The notes beneath the pieces are model-generated. The model ran no database searches. It saw only the letters and a program-made list of their open reading frames with translations, and had not been told where the DNA came from. From NCBI GenBank assembly GCA_016946835.1, contig JACVTC010000016.1:1-50000 (forward strand): a stretch of DNA of 50,000 bases, read 5' to 3'. The DNA comes from Neocallimastix lanati (nom. inval.) (lineage: Eukaryota > Neocallimastigomycota > Neocallimastigomycetes > Neocallimastigales > Neocallimastigaceae). Made by a program: the position numbers and the translations under genes. Positions 1 through 10,778 of this stretch are shown one piece after another. Each line of letters opens with the position of its first letter. The stretch's first letter is position 1.

Positions 1-147
1 ATAAAATTAAAATATAAATTGATATATTAATCTAAATGTGGAATAAAAAAAAAATATACTATAGCATCTATGACAAATACTTCAAATTTATAAATTAAAT
101 CTTTAAATACTCAATAAATATTTTGTTATTACCAAATATCTTTTAAG

Positions 148-179
<32 letters not shown>

Positions 180-873
180 TATTTTATTTATAACATTATT
201 AATTTAAAAATTTATGGTATATCAATATTAATTTACCTGTAACATAATTATATTTAAAAAAAAAAAAATTATTTTTTTTTATTAATAAATAATAATAAAT
301 AATAAATTGAATATTTAAACGTATTAAATATTAATAATTTCAATTATATATATATATTTTAAAAGTATTTTCATTTGTTAAGTAATTCTATAAAATGTAA
401 TTAAAAAATGATAATTAATAATTTTTTTTTTTTTATAAATATAAATAAAAATATAATGAATAATTTATAAATATTAATGTTATATATAAATTATTAATAA
501 TTTTTAGTATTTTTTTTTTTTTTAATTTGGAATTAAACAATTTAATTTGTTAAAATATATATTAATGAAATTTTGATATTTTCAAGCCATTTTATTAAGT
601 TATTTTTTTTTTTTTTAAATTTCATTAATAAAAATATATATCCAATAATATATTTTTATAAAATTTTATTAATAAAAAAAAAAAAAAGAAATTTCGTATG
701 GAATTAAAGACTAAAAAAATTAAAAAAAAAAAAAATGATAAAAATAAATTAAAATTTTATTATTTTATATTTACTTATCTATTTAGATATTTATAGTATT
801 TATTATTGGTATATTCATTTAATTTTAATATTTTTATAATACAATATATATATAGTAAAAATATATACAAACG

Positions 874-912
<39 letters not shown>

Positions 913-1130
913 AATAAAGAATGAAGATAATATATATATTTAAATTATAGAAAGAAAAAAAATTTTTTTCAAAGTCAAATGAGGAAAATTAATTATAAAT
1001 TATTTGAAATATTAATAATATAAATTGTTATAATTAAGTTCTATATTCATTTTTAATTATACTATTAATTATTATAATAATTATAATAATAGCTATAATA
1101 GAACAATCATGTTAAATTATTAAATTATAG
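1..1130. other. AT-rich intergenic DNA, no gene seen
   Basis: The stretch is nearly pure A/T with many poly-A and poly-T runs, for example a T run of about 26 near 150-174 and another near 877-904. I see no open reading frame with a credible composition, no RNA gene and no repeat longer than simple-sequence runs. Confidence 0.6.
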
Positions 1131-1588
1131 TTTGGATAGTAAAATTAAATATAGTAAATAATCAATAAAAAAAATTGAAAAAGTTTAATAATATTGGTTA
1201 TTACTTGATAGTAAATATATAATAATAGAAATAATGAATGATAAAATAATAATTATATAAAGTATATTTAATAGAATTAATATTTTGGATAGTAAAATTA
1301 ATATAGTAAATAATCAATAAAAAAAATTGAAAAAGTTTAATAATATTGGTTATTACTTGATAGTAAATATATAATAATAGAAATAATGAATGATAAAATA
1401 ATAATTATATAAAGTATATTTAATAGAATTAATATTTTGGATAGTAAAATTAAATATAGTAAATAATCAATAAAAAAAATTGAAAAAGTTTAATAATATT
1501 GGTTATTACTTGATAGTAAATATATAATAATAGAAATAATGAATGATAAAATAATAATTATATAAAGTATATTTAATAGAATTAATAT
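1131..1588. repeat. Three tandem copies of a ~153-bp unit
   Basis: Three head-to-tail copies start at 1131, 1284 and 1436, each opening with TTTGGATAGTAAAATTAA and closing with AATAGAATTAATAT. The copies are almost identical. The middle one is one base shorter, having lost one A in the run after TAGTAAAATTA. No reading frame runs through the units. The near-identity in otherwise fast-drifting AT-rich DNA points to recent duplication. Confidence 0.9.
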
Positions 1589-1844
1589 ACAATTTTTTTT
1601 TTAATAAGGTTTATGGAACAGTTTTTTTTTTTTAGTATTTCTTGGTATATATATATATATATATTTATCAAATTAATAAGCCAGTTAAATAATTAGCTCT
1701 ATGACTTGATAATTTACTTTATCTATAAAATAAATATAAATATATATCATTTAGTAATTATATGTTTTTTTTATATTATTATTATTTTTTCTAATATATT
1801 ACCAAATTTAATATGATTTTATTAAAATTAGTTTTTTTTTTTGG

Positions 1845-2450
1845 ACTAGAGGAGAATACACTTCCATCACTTTATATCTTTAAAAAAAAAAAAGAAAATT
1901 ATTATATAAAAAATGTATCAAATGAAAAAAAAAAAAAAAAAAAAAAAAAATATTAAAAATAGAATTTAATAAAAAATAAAGTTAATGTAATACAATGAAA
2001 ATAAAGAAAAAAAAATTTTTTTTTTTTTTTGAATTATGATATTGTAATTTGTATCGAAATCATCTCTACCAAGAAAAGTTTAATAAAATAGAGTTAAAAA
2101 AAAAAGTTAACATCTTTTAAAGTAGATTGTATGATAGCCATTAAACACTCCCCATCAAATCAAGAGAAATATTATCAGACCATTCAATTTCTATAGATCT
2201 GTTGTGTGAAGAACGATTTATTATTATTTTGTTTGTGTGTGTGTGTGTGTAAGATTGTAATTCTCTTGACTTTCTTGATTGTGAAGGTCGTTTTTTTTTT
2301 ACAGTACCAATCAAAGAGTAACTCAAGAGAGAGAGCTACTACTAACTGGAATAGGGTTGGTAAGGTAATTCTCAAGACTAACGATATACGTAGTATAAGA
2401 CCCAGAATTCTTTGAAAAAAGTTCTTTTCCCCAACCCCTAGTATTTAATT
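1845..2450 (-). mobile_element. Detached 3' end of a LINE-type retrotransposon
   Basis: This segment is collinear with the 3' part of the LINE at 3507-4030. Both hold, in the same order, a GAAGAGAATATACTTCCA-like block (here 1850-1868, there 3520-3537), an A-rich stretch, an AACATCTT...AGAT block and a CACTAAACTCTCCC-like block (here 2143-2153, there 3763-3778). A minus-strand translation at 2300-2330 contains SLELLFDWY, matching SFELLFDRY at 3908-3935. It is therefore a second copy of the same family's tail in the same orientation. A GT microsatellite (2232-2250) sits inside. It may be the 3' end of the element whose 5' half lies at 6120-8960. Confidence 0.6.
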
Positions 2451-2875
2451 GTACCTTATCTAAAGTTAATGTTCACCAAAAAAAAAAGGAACGCATAAAA
2501 ATATATTCATTAAATTTATTTTTTTCATAATCTAAAAAGAGATGAATAGAAAGAAAGAGAATAAAAGTAATTTCTTTATTATTATTATTATTATTTTTTT
2601 TTTATTTATTTTTTTTTTTTTTTTTTTTTTTGTAATTCCAAAACAAAGTAAAAAAGGGTTATTGATGCTAATTTAATGATTTCATTCTATAAACATTATA
2701 AAAAAAAGTGGAAGATTCAAATATCCAGTGAAAGTAAAATGAATGAATTTTAATTAATTATATTTAGTTTTCTTTAAATATCTTGTTTGGTTATAATATC
2801 AGACAAATATAACTTTAATAACATCACTAAACTTTTTGATATTTCTTTTCTTTTCTTTTCTTTTCTTTTCTTTAA

Positions 2876-2926
<51 letters not shown>

Positions 2927-3506
2927 AAATAGTATGAGATTTTTTTTAATATAATGAATAAATATTTACACAGAATTGAAATATTTTTAATAATGCCATT
3001 AGATTTTTTTTTTTTTTTCATTTTTACTGAAGCTTTTTTCGTTTGTCGTCATACATAGAAAACAAGGTTTGAAGGGTCTCGATAAAGGATATATAAGTTA
3101 TAAGTTCCCAATGGTAGAATTTCTTTTTAATGTAGATTGTGACTGTGACTGTGACCTTTTTTCAAGATAAACCATTCTTTAATTTATTTAAATTTTTTAT
3201 ATTGATATTATGAGATGAACTACACCATGCCATAGTATATCAATATTAATTAAAGATTGAATATTGAATATGCCAAGTACGAATTTTATTGAAATCAAGT
3301 TCAAGGGACATAATGAAGTACAAAGAGCCTTACTGATCATATATGTTTTTAAAATATATATATATATATATTTTTTTTAAAAAAGAAAAAAAGTTAAAGG
3401 TACCATATTGTTCATTAAGTGATAAATAAATTAAATTAAAAAAAAAAAAAGGAGAGAAATATGGATACCTTCTATGATGAATGTCAAATTTGTATGAATT
3501 TTTTTT
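2451..3506. other. AT-rich spacer with simple repeats
   Basis: This stretch holds (TTTTC)n at 2842-2870, (ATT)n at 2883-2923 and a GTGACT triplet at 3138-3155. Positions 3030-3320 are of higher complexity than pure intergenic DNA and may be mobile-element debris, but no coding frame is recognisable. Confidence 0.5.
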
Positions 3507-3730
3507 TTAGACAGGGAAGAGAATATACTTCCATAAATTTATAAATCTTATAAAAAGTATATGTAGGTGAAAAGTGCATTATAAATTAAAAATAAAAAAA
3601 TAAAAGTTAAAAAAAAAAAAATAAAAATAAAAAAGCTCAAAAATACTATGTATTTCGACAAGTTGTATTATATGGGAATTTTTCCTTCCTAACAAATAAA
3701 AAAAAATAATAAAACCTAGAAGTAACATCT

Positions 3731-4367
3731 TCAAAAATAGATAGTGTGAGATAGTGTGGTGTCCACTAAACTCTCCCTGGATTCATCATTTATTGAACTA
3801 CTAAGGCGAGATTCATCCTTCGTTGAAATAGATGATGATCCGGTATTATCATTATGTCTTATCTGTACGACGTCGAAGCTCTTGGTTAAGTTTGGTAATT
3901 TGGAATACCTATCAAATAATAACTCAAACGAACTACTTATGATGGGTATTTCGTCTATTAAGAATTCTGCCAAGCCCCAATTTTTTTGGAACAGGTGATT
4001 CAGATGAACCTTTGAAAAAGAAGTCATTTAATTGTCTCTGTTCCCCACTATCGAAATGTAGCTTCATTTAAAGCTAAAGTCCCACCAAGAAGGAACAAGT
4101 ATATATAATGATTGATATAATCTTCAAAATTAGAAATAGAGTCATAGGAAGAAAGAGGATTAAACGCTCTAATCTTCCTAAGGATAAAACATAGAGATCA
4201 TCGATGAAATTTAAAAGAGTTCCATTTATAAGATGCGAAGCATCGCATTTAAAAAATCCAATGCTCAAAAGATTGATTACCTTCGCCACGACAGGGGCAA
4301 GTCTTGGGACAATCTTTTGAAACTCTACATATTCTAATAGCAATAGTAGTATTGTATTTATAAACAC
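3731..4367 (-). pseudogene. LINE ORF2 C-terminal remnants
   Basis: Two open minus-strand stretches (4367-4074 and 4027-3731) lie downstream of the RT of the truncated LINE. The first ends in basic, hydrophobic sequence. The second is Ser/Asp-rich and contains SFELLFDRY, which recurs in the detached tail at about 2300-2330. They belong to the 3' end of the element. No known domain is recognisable. They are separated from each other and from the RT by frame breaks. Confidence 0.5.
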
Positions 4368-5082
4368 AGCGTAAACGTATAATCCACGAAAACCCTAAGT
4401 TGAATTGGGATATTAAAGCTAAGCATAATTATACCTTTATTGTTTGAGAACTTATTACAATCGTAATTTGACCTTTAATACCTTGAAATTTGGAAACTGA
4501 TTTCCAGTAAACGTTCTAAAATATCGTCATATTTTACACATTTATATTTTTTGATTTTTTTTGTACAAAGTTCTAGATTCTTTAGTCCAGGAATCAATAA
4601 GGCATTTTGGGAATAGATTTAATAAGATCCTTTATAATACAATTTGATTTACTCCATTTTGCAAAAGATTTAATCTGTAAGGCTGCGCAGATACCAGCAA
4701 TAGGAGGGATACTTAGATCTCGAGATAAAGCGTAAGTACTCATAGTAGAATTATGTCTAATAGAGACATTGTTTTCTGAATTTGTTTTATCATTTTTAGA
4801 GAAGGAGCCGATACACCAAAATAGACCAGTATTAATTAATGTTTGAATTCTGGCCGTTCTAGATTTGTTTGAACCAAGTAGAGGAGAATAATAAATTACT
4901 TTACTAATAACAAAGGATTGAAGAACTTTTTTCTTGTATGCAATAGGAACAAGTTTATTTAAGAAGAAAATGTGTAAATGAAAGAAGGGATTTTCTAACT
5001 TTAAAATGCATGTGAGATATAATGTGTTCTAGTAAGTAGATCATCAGAAAAAGGAATACCAAGATAAATATAACTAGAAACT

Positions 5083-5688
5083 TTAGGAATAGCATTCATT
5101 CCTAAATAGAAGGGTTGGGTCACTATAGTTTGGAGGAGATTGGAAGTTCATTGGTTTTATAACCATAGTTGCACATTTTTCAATACCAAAAGTCATTTCA
5201 TTTAAATTAGCCCATCTATGTACCTTTTTTAGTAATTTTTCTAAATTTTTTGCACTTGGAGCAATTAGAACAACCATCATCAGCAAAGAGTCCACCACAA
5301 CACTTTTTTCTTCCAATATTAACACCATACTTTTCACACTCATTTAGTATATCATGATGAATAAATTGAATAAGATTGGAGATAATGGACAACCTTGACG
5401 AACACCTCTTTTAATAGGAAATTCATTTGATAACATTGAAGCAAATCGAGCACGAGCTTTAGATGAAGTATATAAATTACAAAGAAAATCAAAACATTTA
5501 CTACGTACTCCATAATGATATAATTTAGTAAGAATGTTAAAAATAGGAACTGAATCATAAGCTTTTTTTTCTTTTTTAAGATCTAAAAAGGCTAAATATG
5601 TGAATTTTCCTTGGAATTTTCTTCTTTGGCAAATTTTCTTTAACGGAAATGAATAAACTAATACATTCTTCACGGTTGCGGAAACCAA
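5083..5688 (-). pseudogene. Reverse transcriptase core of the truncated LINE
   Basis: Two adjoining minus-strand open frames give the RT palm. Residues encoded at 5610-5560 carry the FLDLKKxxKAYDSVPIF block (motif A, with the catalytic Asp of YDSV). Those at 5405-5360 carry RQGCPLSPILFNLF (motif B). The frame then stops and resumes at 5343. The expected FADD (motif C) is readable only in another frame at 5276-5290. Downstream sequence gives APSAKNLEKLL and FGIEKCATMVIKP. An extra Lys-rich insertion from a run of A's interrupts motif A. The enzyme cannot be functional as it stands. Confidence 0.85.
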
Positions 5689-5861
5689 ATTGTTCAGGTC
5701 TTATGAAATTGTATGTAAGTACGTAAGTAGATATTCTATCTATTATAATTTTTAAAATGATTTTCAGTCCAACATTAATGAGAGAAATGCCTCAATAGTT
5801 ACTACCATCTGATAGGCCACCTTTCTTAGGGATAGATACAATAGAAGCTGAGTTCCATTTT

Positions 5862-5902
<41 letters not shown>

Positions 5903-6358
5903 GGAAAGGACACATTCTAGATTTAATTAAATATCAATTTAAGACATTTTCCAGCAGCAGGATGCGTTTCTAGTAATTCTTCATAACAAAATAGAACTTT
6001 ATAGAGTTCAATCGGGACACTATCGGGGCCGGGTACTTTGTTGTTTTTCATTGATGAAATAGTTTTTTTTTTTTAATATCTTCAATTGTAATTGGACCGT
6101 TGATATTCCAAGCAGAAGATCTTCATAATTTATCGGTTTAACAAAGTTTGATCGGTTTTACAACAAGAGTAGCACACTTATTAATTCCAAAAGCCATTTC
6201 ATTCATTTTTAATAGCCAATTCATGAACCTTCTTCAAAGTTTTCTTAAGAACTTGTTTATATGGAGCAACTAAAACAATATCATCGGCAAAAAGTCCACC
6301 ACAATAATACTGAGATTCTAAATATACACCTTACTTATCACAATTATCCAGTACATCA

Positions 6359-6856
6359 TTAATGAACAAACTGAATAAAATAGGAGATAGAGGGCATCCT
6401 TGTCGAACAACCACGATTAATCGAAAATTCTTCTGAGATATTACCATTATAAAAAGCACGAGCTTTAGAGGATAAATAAAGGTTCCTTAAAAATAGGTGA
6501 CATTTACCTCTAATTCCTAAGTTATATAATTTGGTCAAAATATTAAAGACAGGTACTGAATCATACACTTTTTTTAGATCGAGAAAATCAAGATAAGTAA
6601 AAATTTCCTTGAAATTTTCTTCTCTAACATATTCTTTAATTGAAATATATAAACTTATGCATTCTTCTTTATTTCTAAATCCAAATTGTTCAGGTCTAAT
6701 AAATTTATGGTCTAAGGCATATTTAGCAATTCTATTAGTAACAATCTTTGAAATGATTTTTAAGGCAACATTAATAAGAGAAATACCACGATAATTATTG
6801 CAATCTGAAAGATCTCCTTTTTTTTTGGAATTGATATTATAGAAGCTGAATTCCAC
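6359..6856 (-). pseudogene. Reverse transcriptase fragment of the upstream LINE
   Basis: This open stretch of 165 codons covers the RT fingers and palm up to motif B, where the frame breaks: the expected RQGCPLSP block is garbled into a Cys-Ser-Thr-Arg-Met-Pro sequence by a small indel. It aligns residue for residue with the RT at 5344-5688 (for example YDSVP-FNILTKLY in both), so the two are copies of one family rather than one continuous gene. The FADD site follows in the same element at about 6275-6290. Confidence 0.85.
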
Positions 6857-7508
6857 TCTTCAGGGAAATCACCATCCCAAATTTTATTAAATAATGAAAG
6901 TTAAACATTTAGCACAATTAGAGTAGTGAACATCTGAAGGATCGTCTTGATTATCAGATAAAATCAGATTCACTAAAAAGAAGGCTTTAAAAAAATTCAA
7001 TCGGAATACCATCGGGGCCAGGAGCTTTATTATTTTTTCTTATCAAGCATAGTATTTTGAATTTCTTCCATAGTGATAGGATCATTAGTATCCAAAGTAT
7101 GGATTATTATTAGGATTAATTCCAAATAAATTAACCCAGTATTAATTATCCAGACTATATTGAGTAACATTAGAAGCTAGTTCATTATAATGTTCAGCAA
7201 ATCGATGCAATTGATCCGAATGAGAAAATAAAAAAGTTACCTTGCTTGTCCTTTAAAACACTTGACGAAATAGAATTAGAGTATATAGGGTGAGATAGCT
7301 TCTTTATTAAATTTTTAGCCAAGCACTCCTAGCATTTTTGTTACGAAAATCATTACATACAGATTCTCTCAGACTGATGAAATTGTTTTGATTTAATAGA
7401 AAATTTAATTGACCTGGCTTTATCACATATATTTTTATATTTTACAAAGCAAATTTAAAAAATCATTAAGGTTTTTCAAGATTAGGACCTAAAGAAAAAT
7501 TTTTGATT

Positions 7509-8534
7509 TCATAAAATGCAACCAACATACTTTTCATGAGAAAGTTTCTTGATATAATAAGGGCAGTGGAAAGCTGAGCCTTTAAGATCACAAGGAACTC
7601 TAGCATGAACTTTATCACCAACTTTATTGGCTATTTCTATAAATTTATTGACCATTTCATTAGAACTTAATTCTTTATTATCATTAAATTCATTAAGAAG
7701 AATTGAGAAGTAGTTACTTGAGAATATTTCATTATGCTTTTCATTACATATGCGTTGGGACCACTTGAATCTTCTTGAAGGAGTAGGAGAAAGAAAACTA
7801 TCTGAGTCATCTTTCTTATAGGAAAGGATAAGAGGGAAGTGGTCAGAAATATCATTGAATGTACTACAAACAGATACCATATTAATGTATTCTTTCATTT
7901 TACAATTAAATAAAACATGATCAATACAAGACGATCTACCATCCAGAGCCCATGTGAAATCGAGACCTGATAAGTTTTTAGTGAACCACTGATGAGATGA
8001 TTTATTAAGTAAACTTTCTAATTGAGATTTTAGACATATTAAAGTCACCTGCAAGAATAGAAGGTGAATTAGTATGTTTCTTTATCCAATTAGTAATTTT
8101 TTGGAAAGGCATTCGTTCTTTCTTCCTTATGAGTGACCGTAGGAACATAAATATTACCAATAGTGCATTTAATTCCCCCCAAAAGAAGTAATATTGACAG
8201 AAATGATATACTTATATTCAAATGGATTTGGAGAAAAGGAATAAGAAAAATGTACACATATACTAAGACCTCTCATACCAGATTTATTTGGATCAGCTTT
8301 TCGTAAAATTGTATTATAGTGACAAAGAAATGGGTAATTATTTGAATGTACATTAAGGTATTGGCTATTACCGACCTCTTGCAAGCAAATACAGATGGGT
8401 TTAAAAATTTCATTAAAGTATCTAATACCATCGCGTTTTTCATCATTCCATCCATTAATGTTCCAACTGACACAAAGATTAAAGAACTGAGTAGACGATG
8501 AGTAAATACTACTATATAGAAAATCTTTAACCAT
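7509..8534 (-). pseudogene. LINE AP-type endonuclease, frameshifted
   Basis: The N-terminal half (8534-8169) carries the SWNINGW start of the endonuclease fold and the CLQEVG block with the metal-binding Glu. A frame break near 8100-8170 follows, but GNIYVP and LAGDFN can be read across it at about 8160-8030. The second half (8054-7509) has SSCIDHVLF and the catalytic NDISDHFPLIL. This is the normal motif order of exonuclease-endonuclease-phosphatase family nucleases in LINEs, which nick the target for reverse transcription. All key catalytic blocks are still visible, but the frame is broken at least twice. Confidence 0.85.
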
Positions 8535-8960
8535 TGATTTAGTTTCAAAAGAAGAAAATTTGTTGTTAAATTTCTTAACTTCACTGAAAGTTCGGATTTT
8601 GTTGGTTTGGATCCAATTAATTTTGTTGATTGGAAGGCAATGGCAATGGGTAAGAAGAAATAAAATATTTAGATAATAAGTGGGTTTTATTATAGTTTAT
8701 CCTTAAAATGAAGTAATTTTCCATATTAGGTGTGTGCTTATTTTTGTAATTCCATGAACTATTTCATTGCAATTGGAAATATGTTTACTAAGAAATTCTC
8801 AAAGTTTACTAACATATCATGATTGAAGATCATGAATAAAGATAAGAATGAAATCATTATTCTGAATATCAAATTTTTCGAAGGCCTCGCCTCAAAACAG
8901 GTATAGTTGCAGAATTTGAAGAAGTATTATTTATTTCAAAAGAGCCTAATAAAGTAAAAT

Positions 8961-8979
8961 AAAAGAAGTATAAAATAAA

Positions 8980-9023
<44 letters not shown>

Positions 9024-9071
9024 TAATAATAATAATAAAAATAATAGTAATAATAAAAATAATAATAATAA

Positions 9072-9109
<38 letters not shown>

Positions 9110-9130
9110 TATTAATAATAATAAAATTAG
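8961..9130. repeat. (TAA)n microsatellite
   Basis: A run of AAT/TAA trinucleotides, broken by a few A insertions and TAG variants, abuts the 5' side of the LINE debris. It is a simple repeat and not coding in any convincing way. Confidence 0.9.
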
Positions 9131-10778
9131 ATAAAATATTTTTTTTTCAATATATAAAATGAAATAAAAATAAAAAATAAAAGAGAAAGTAAACTCCCTT
9201 TTAAATAGTATAAAAAAAATTGTTAGTGTTGAATATAAGAAAGATTGAAATATATCGTTCTTGATGATTTGATTTTATCATATTTATAATTTTTCACAAG
9301 GGTTAGAAAGTTATTATTGATACAAAACTACTTGTTTATACTGTTAAAATGAATAATCGTTTCTTTTTATCTTTTGACTGAATGTAATTCTTTCAATTAA
9401 TAAATCTCTTTAAGACGTTAAAAATTTTCTGTTGAATAATCATAAATTAGCTAAAAGTATATTTAAAAAAGGAAAAAATATTAGTAGAGAAAGACTATAA
9501 AAAAGATTCCCATCCGTTAAATAATGTCTTAAACACAAGCTTTGGAGTGAATCAATTTCCTATATTTCCATTTTACAAGAGCTACATGAAAGTATAAATA
9601 ATACAATAGAAAAATACATATACAAAATAATGCTAAAGTAAAAAAATACAATAGATTCATTACAATGATTATATGTAGAAACTACATGATATTATTAGTT
9701 ATACAACTCCAATGTTACTACATATCCAATTTAAATCAATATAAAACATCCGGTTCACTTTCTATAGCCTTTTTTTTAAAGATTCATGAAGGCTACCTAT
9801 GTAAATTCATTATTAAGTTTTCTTCTTTAATTAACGTATTTGCAGCATTATTCATAAAAAAATATGAAAAATTATTCATTGATAGAATCAAATTTACTTT
9901 ATATTAATATTAATAAATTCATAAATAAATTTTAATAAATATTTAAATATAAAAATTAATAATATTAATATAAATTTCCCAAAATTATGCTTTAAAACAA
10001 TAATTATAAATTTCTTTTTTTTTTTTTTTTTTTTTTATTATTTAACAATTTTATTGATTATTTATAAATTTTATTTATATATATTAATTATCTTTTACTA
10101 TTATTATTTATTTTTTTATTAGAATATTTTAATAAAATAATAAATGATATTTTATATTATTTTATTTCTAATACTTCATTATATTAATTATTATAGAAGA
10201 TTATTATATATATTTTAAATTTTTTAAAAAAATTTTTTTTTTTTTTAAAATATATTTCTTTTTTATTTTTTTGTTTTTCTTTTTGTATTTTATTATTATT
10301 ATTATTATTATTTTTTTTTTTTTTTATTTTTTAATAATTTTAATTTATGTTGTTTTTGTTGTTTTATAATGATTTTTTAACTTTTTAAATCATTATTTTG
10401 TATTATTTTATTATTAAATTATTATTAGTTTATATAAAAATATATATATTTTTTATTTTAACATAAATATTCAAATATTTATATTACTTATATATAAATA
10501 TATATATTAAAATAAGATTTTACATATATCCATATATCTATATATATCTATATATATATATTTTCATTAAATTATTTATTATTAGTAATTCTTTAATTTT
10601 TTTTTCATTCCTTTTTTTTTTTCAAAATTTTTTAAATTTTGATATTAAATAATAATGAATAAAAATATGTTTATGATTTATTCAAATTATTATCAATTAT
10701 ATAATTATATAATCTTTTATTTAATTAATTAATTGACTATTAATCAACTAAAATAATTAATTCTATTTAATCATAAAT
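9131..10778. other. Intergenic region downstream of the TLP-repeat gene
   Basis: Positions 9180-9960 are of moderate complexity and include an open frame of 80 codons on the plus strand (9665-9907). Its hydrophobic, unbiased composition and lack of relatives I can recognise make it probably chance. Positions 9960-10770 are almost pure A/T with homopolymers and TA runs. No gene is supported. Confidence 0.5.

Larger units (their letters stand above)
3507..6115 (-). mobile_element. 5'-truncated LINE (reverse transcriptase and 3' end), decayed
   Basis: Read on the minus strand, this element opens inside the reverse transcriptase (RT). A segment with NNKVPGPDSVPIELYK is encoded near 6045-5998, the RT core near 5688-5350 (DLKKxxKAYDSVPIF, then RQGCPLSPILFNLF), and a disrupted FADD site at about 5276-5290. 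KCATMVIKP (near 5140-5170) and YLGIPF (near 5055-5075) follow, then a long C-terminal region with YALSRDLSIPPI near 4695-4740. Several frameshifts and stops break the frame. The FADD motif and the VLIAPS that should follow it are in different frames. The start at about 6115 falls just after collinearity with the neighbouring LINE is lost, which fits the usual 5' truncation by target-primed reverse transcription. Confidence 0.8.
6116..8960 (-). mobile_element. LINE with endonuclease and reverse transcriptase, 3'-interrupted, decayed
   Basis: The order on the minus strand is a degenerate upstream reading region (8960-8540), an AP-type endonuclease (8534-7509), a linker (7500-7040) and an RT (7035-6130). 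The RT part carries PGPDGIP near 7025-7005, NNYRGISLIN (about 6815-6785), PEQFGFR (near 6690-6710), DLKKVYDSVPVF (near 6545-6580) and an intact GGLFADDIVLVAP (near 6260-6305). It continues to KCATLVVKP (about 6150-6180) and then stops abruptly where the truncated LINE begins. Numerous frameshifts and stops show that it is dead. The clade of non-LTR element cannot be decided by eye. Confidence 0.8.

Noticed and set aside
1081-1600. The triplicated repeat considered as a CRISPR-like array.
   Set aside because: The units are contiguous 153-bp copies without variable spacers, in a eukaryotic context.
9665-9907. An open frame of 80 codons on the plus strand that might be a small gene.
   Set aside because: Its length is within chance expectation for this DNA. 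There is no signal peptide, known motif or clear codon pattern.
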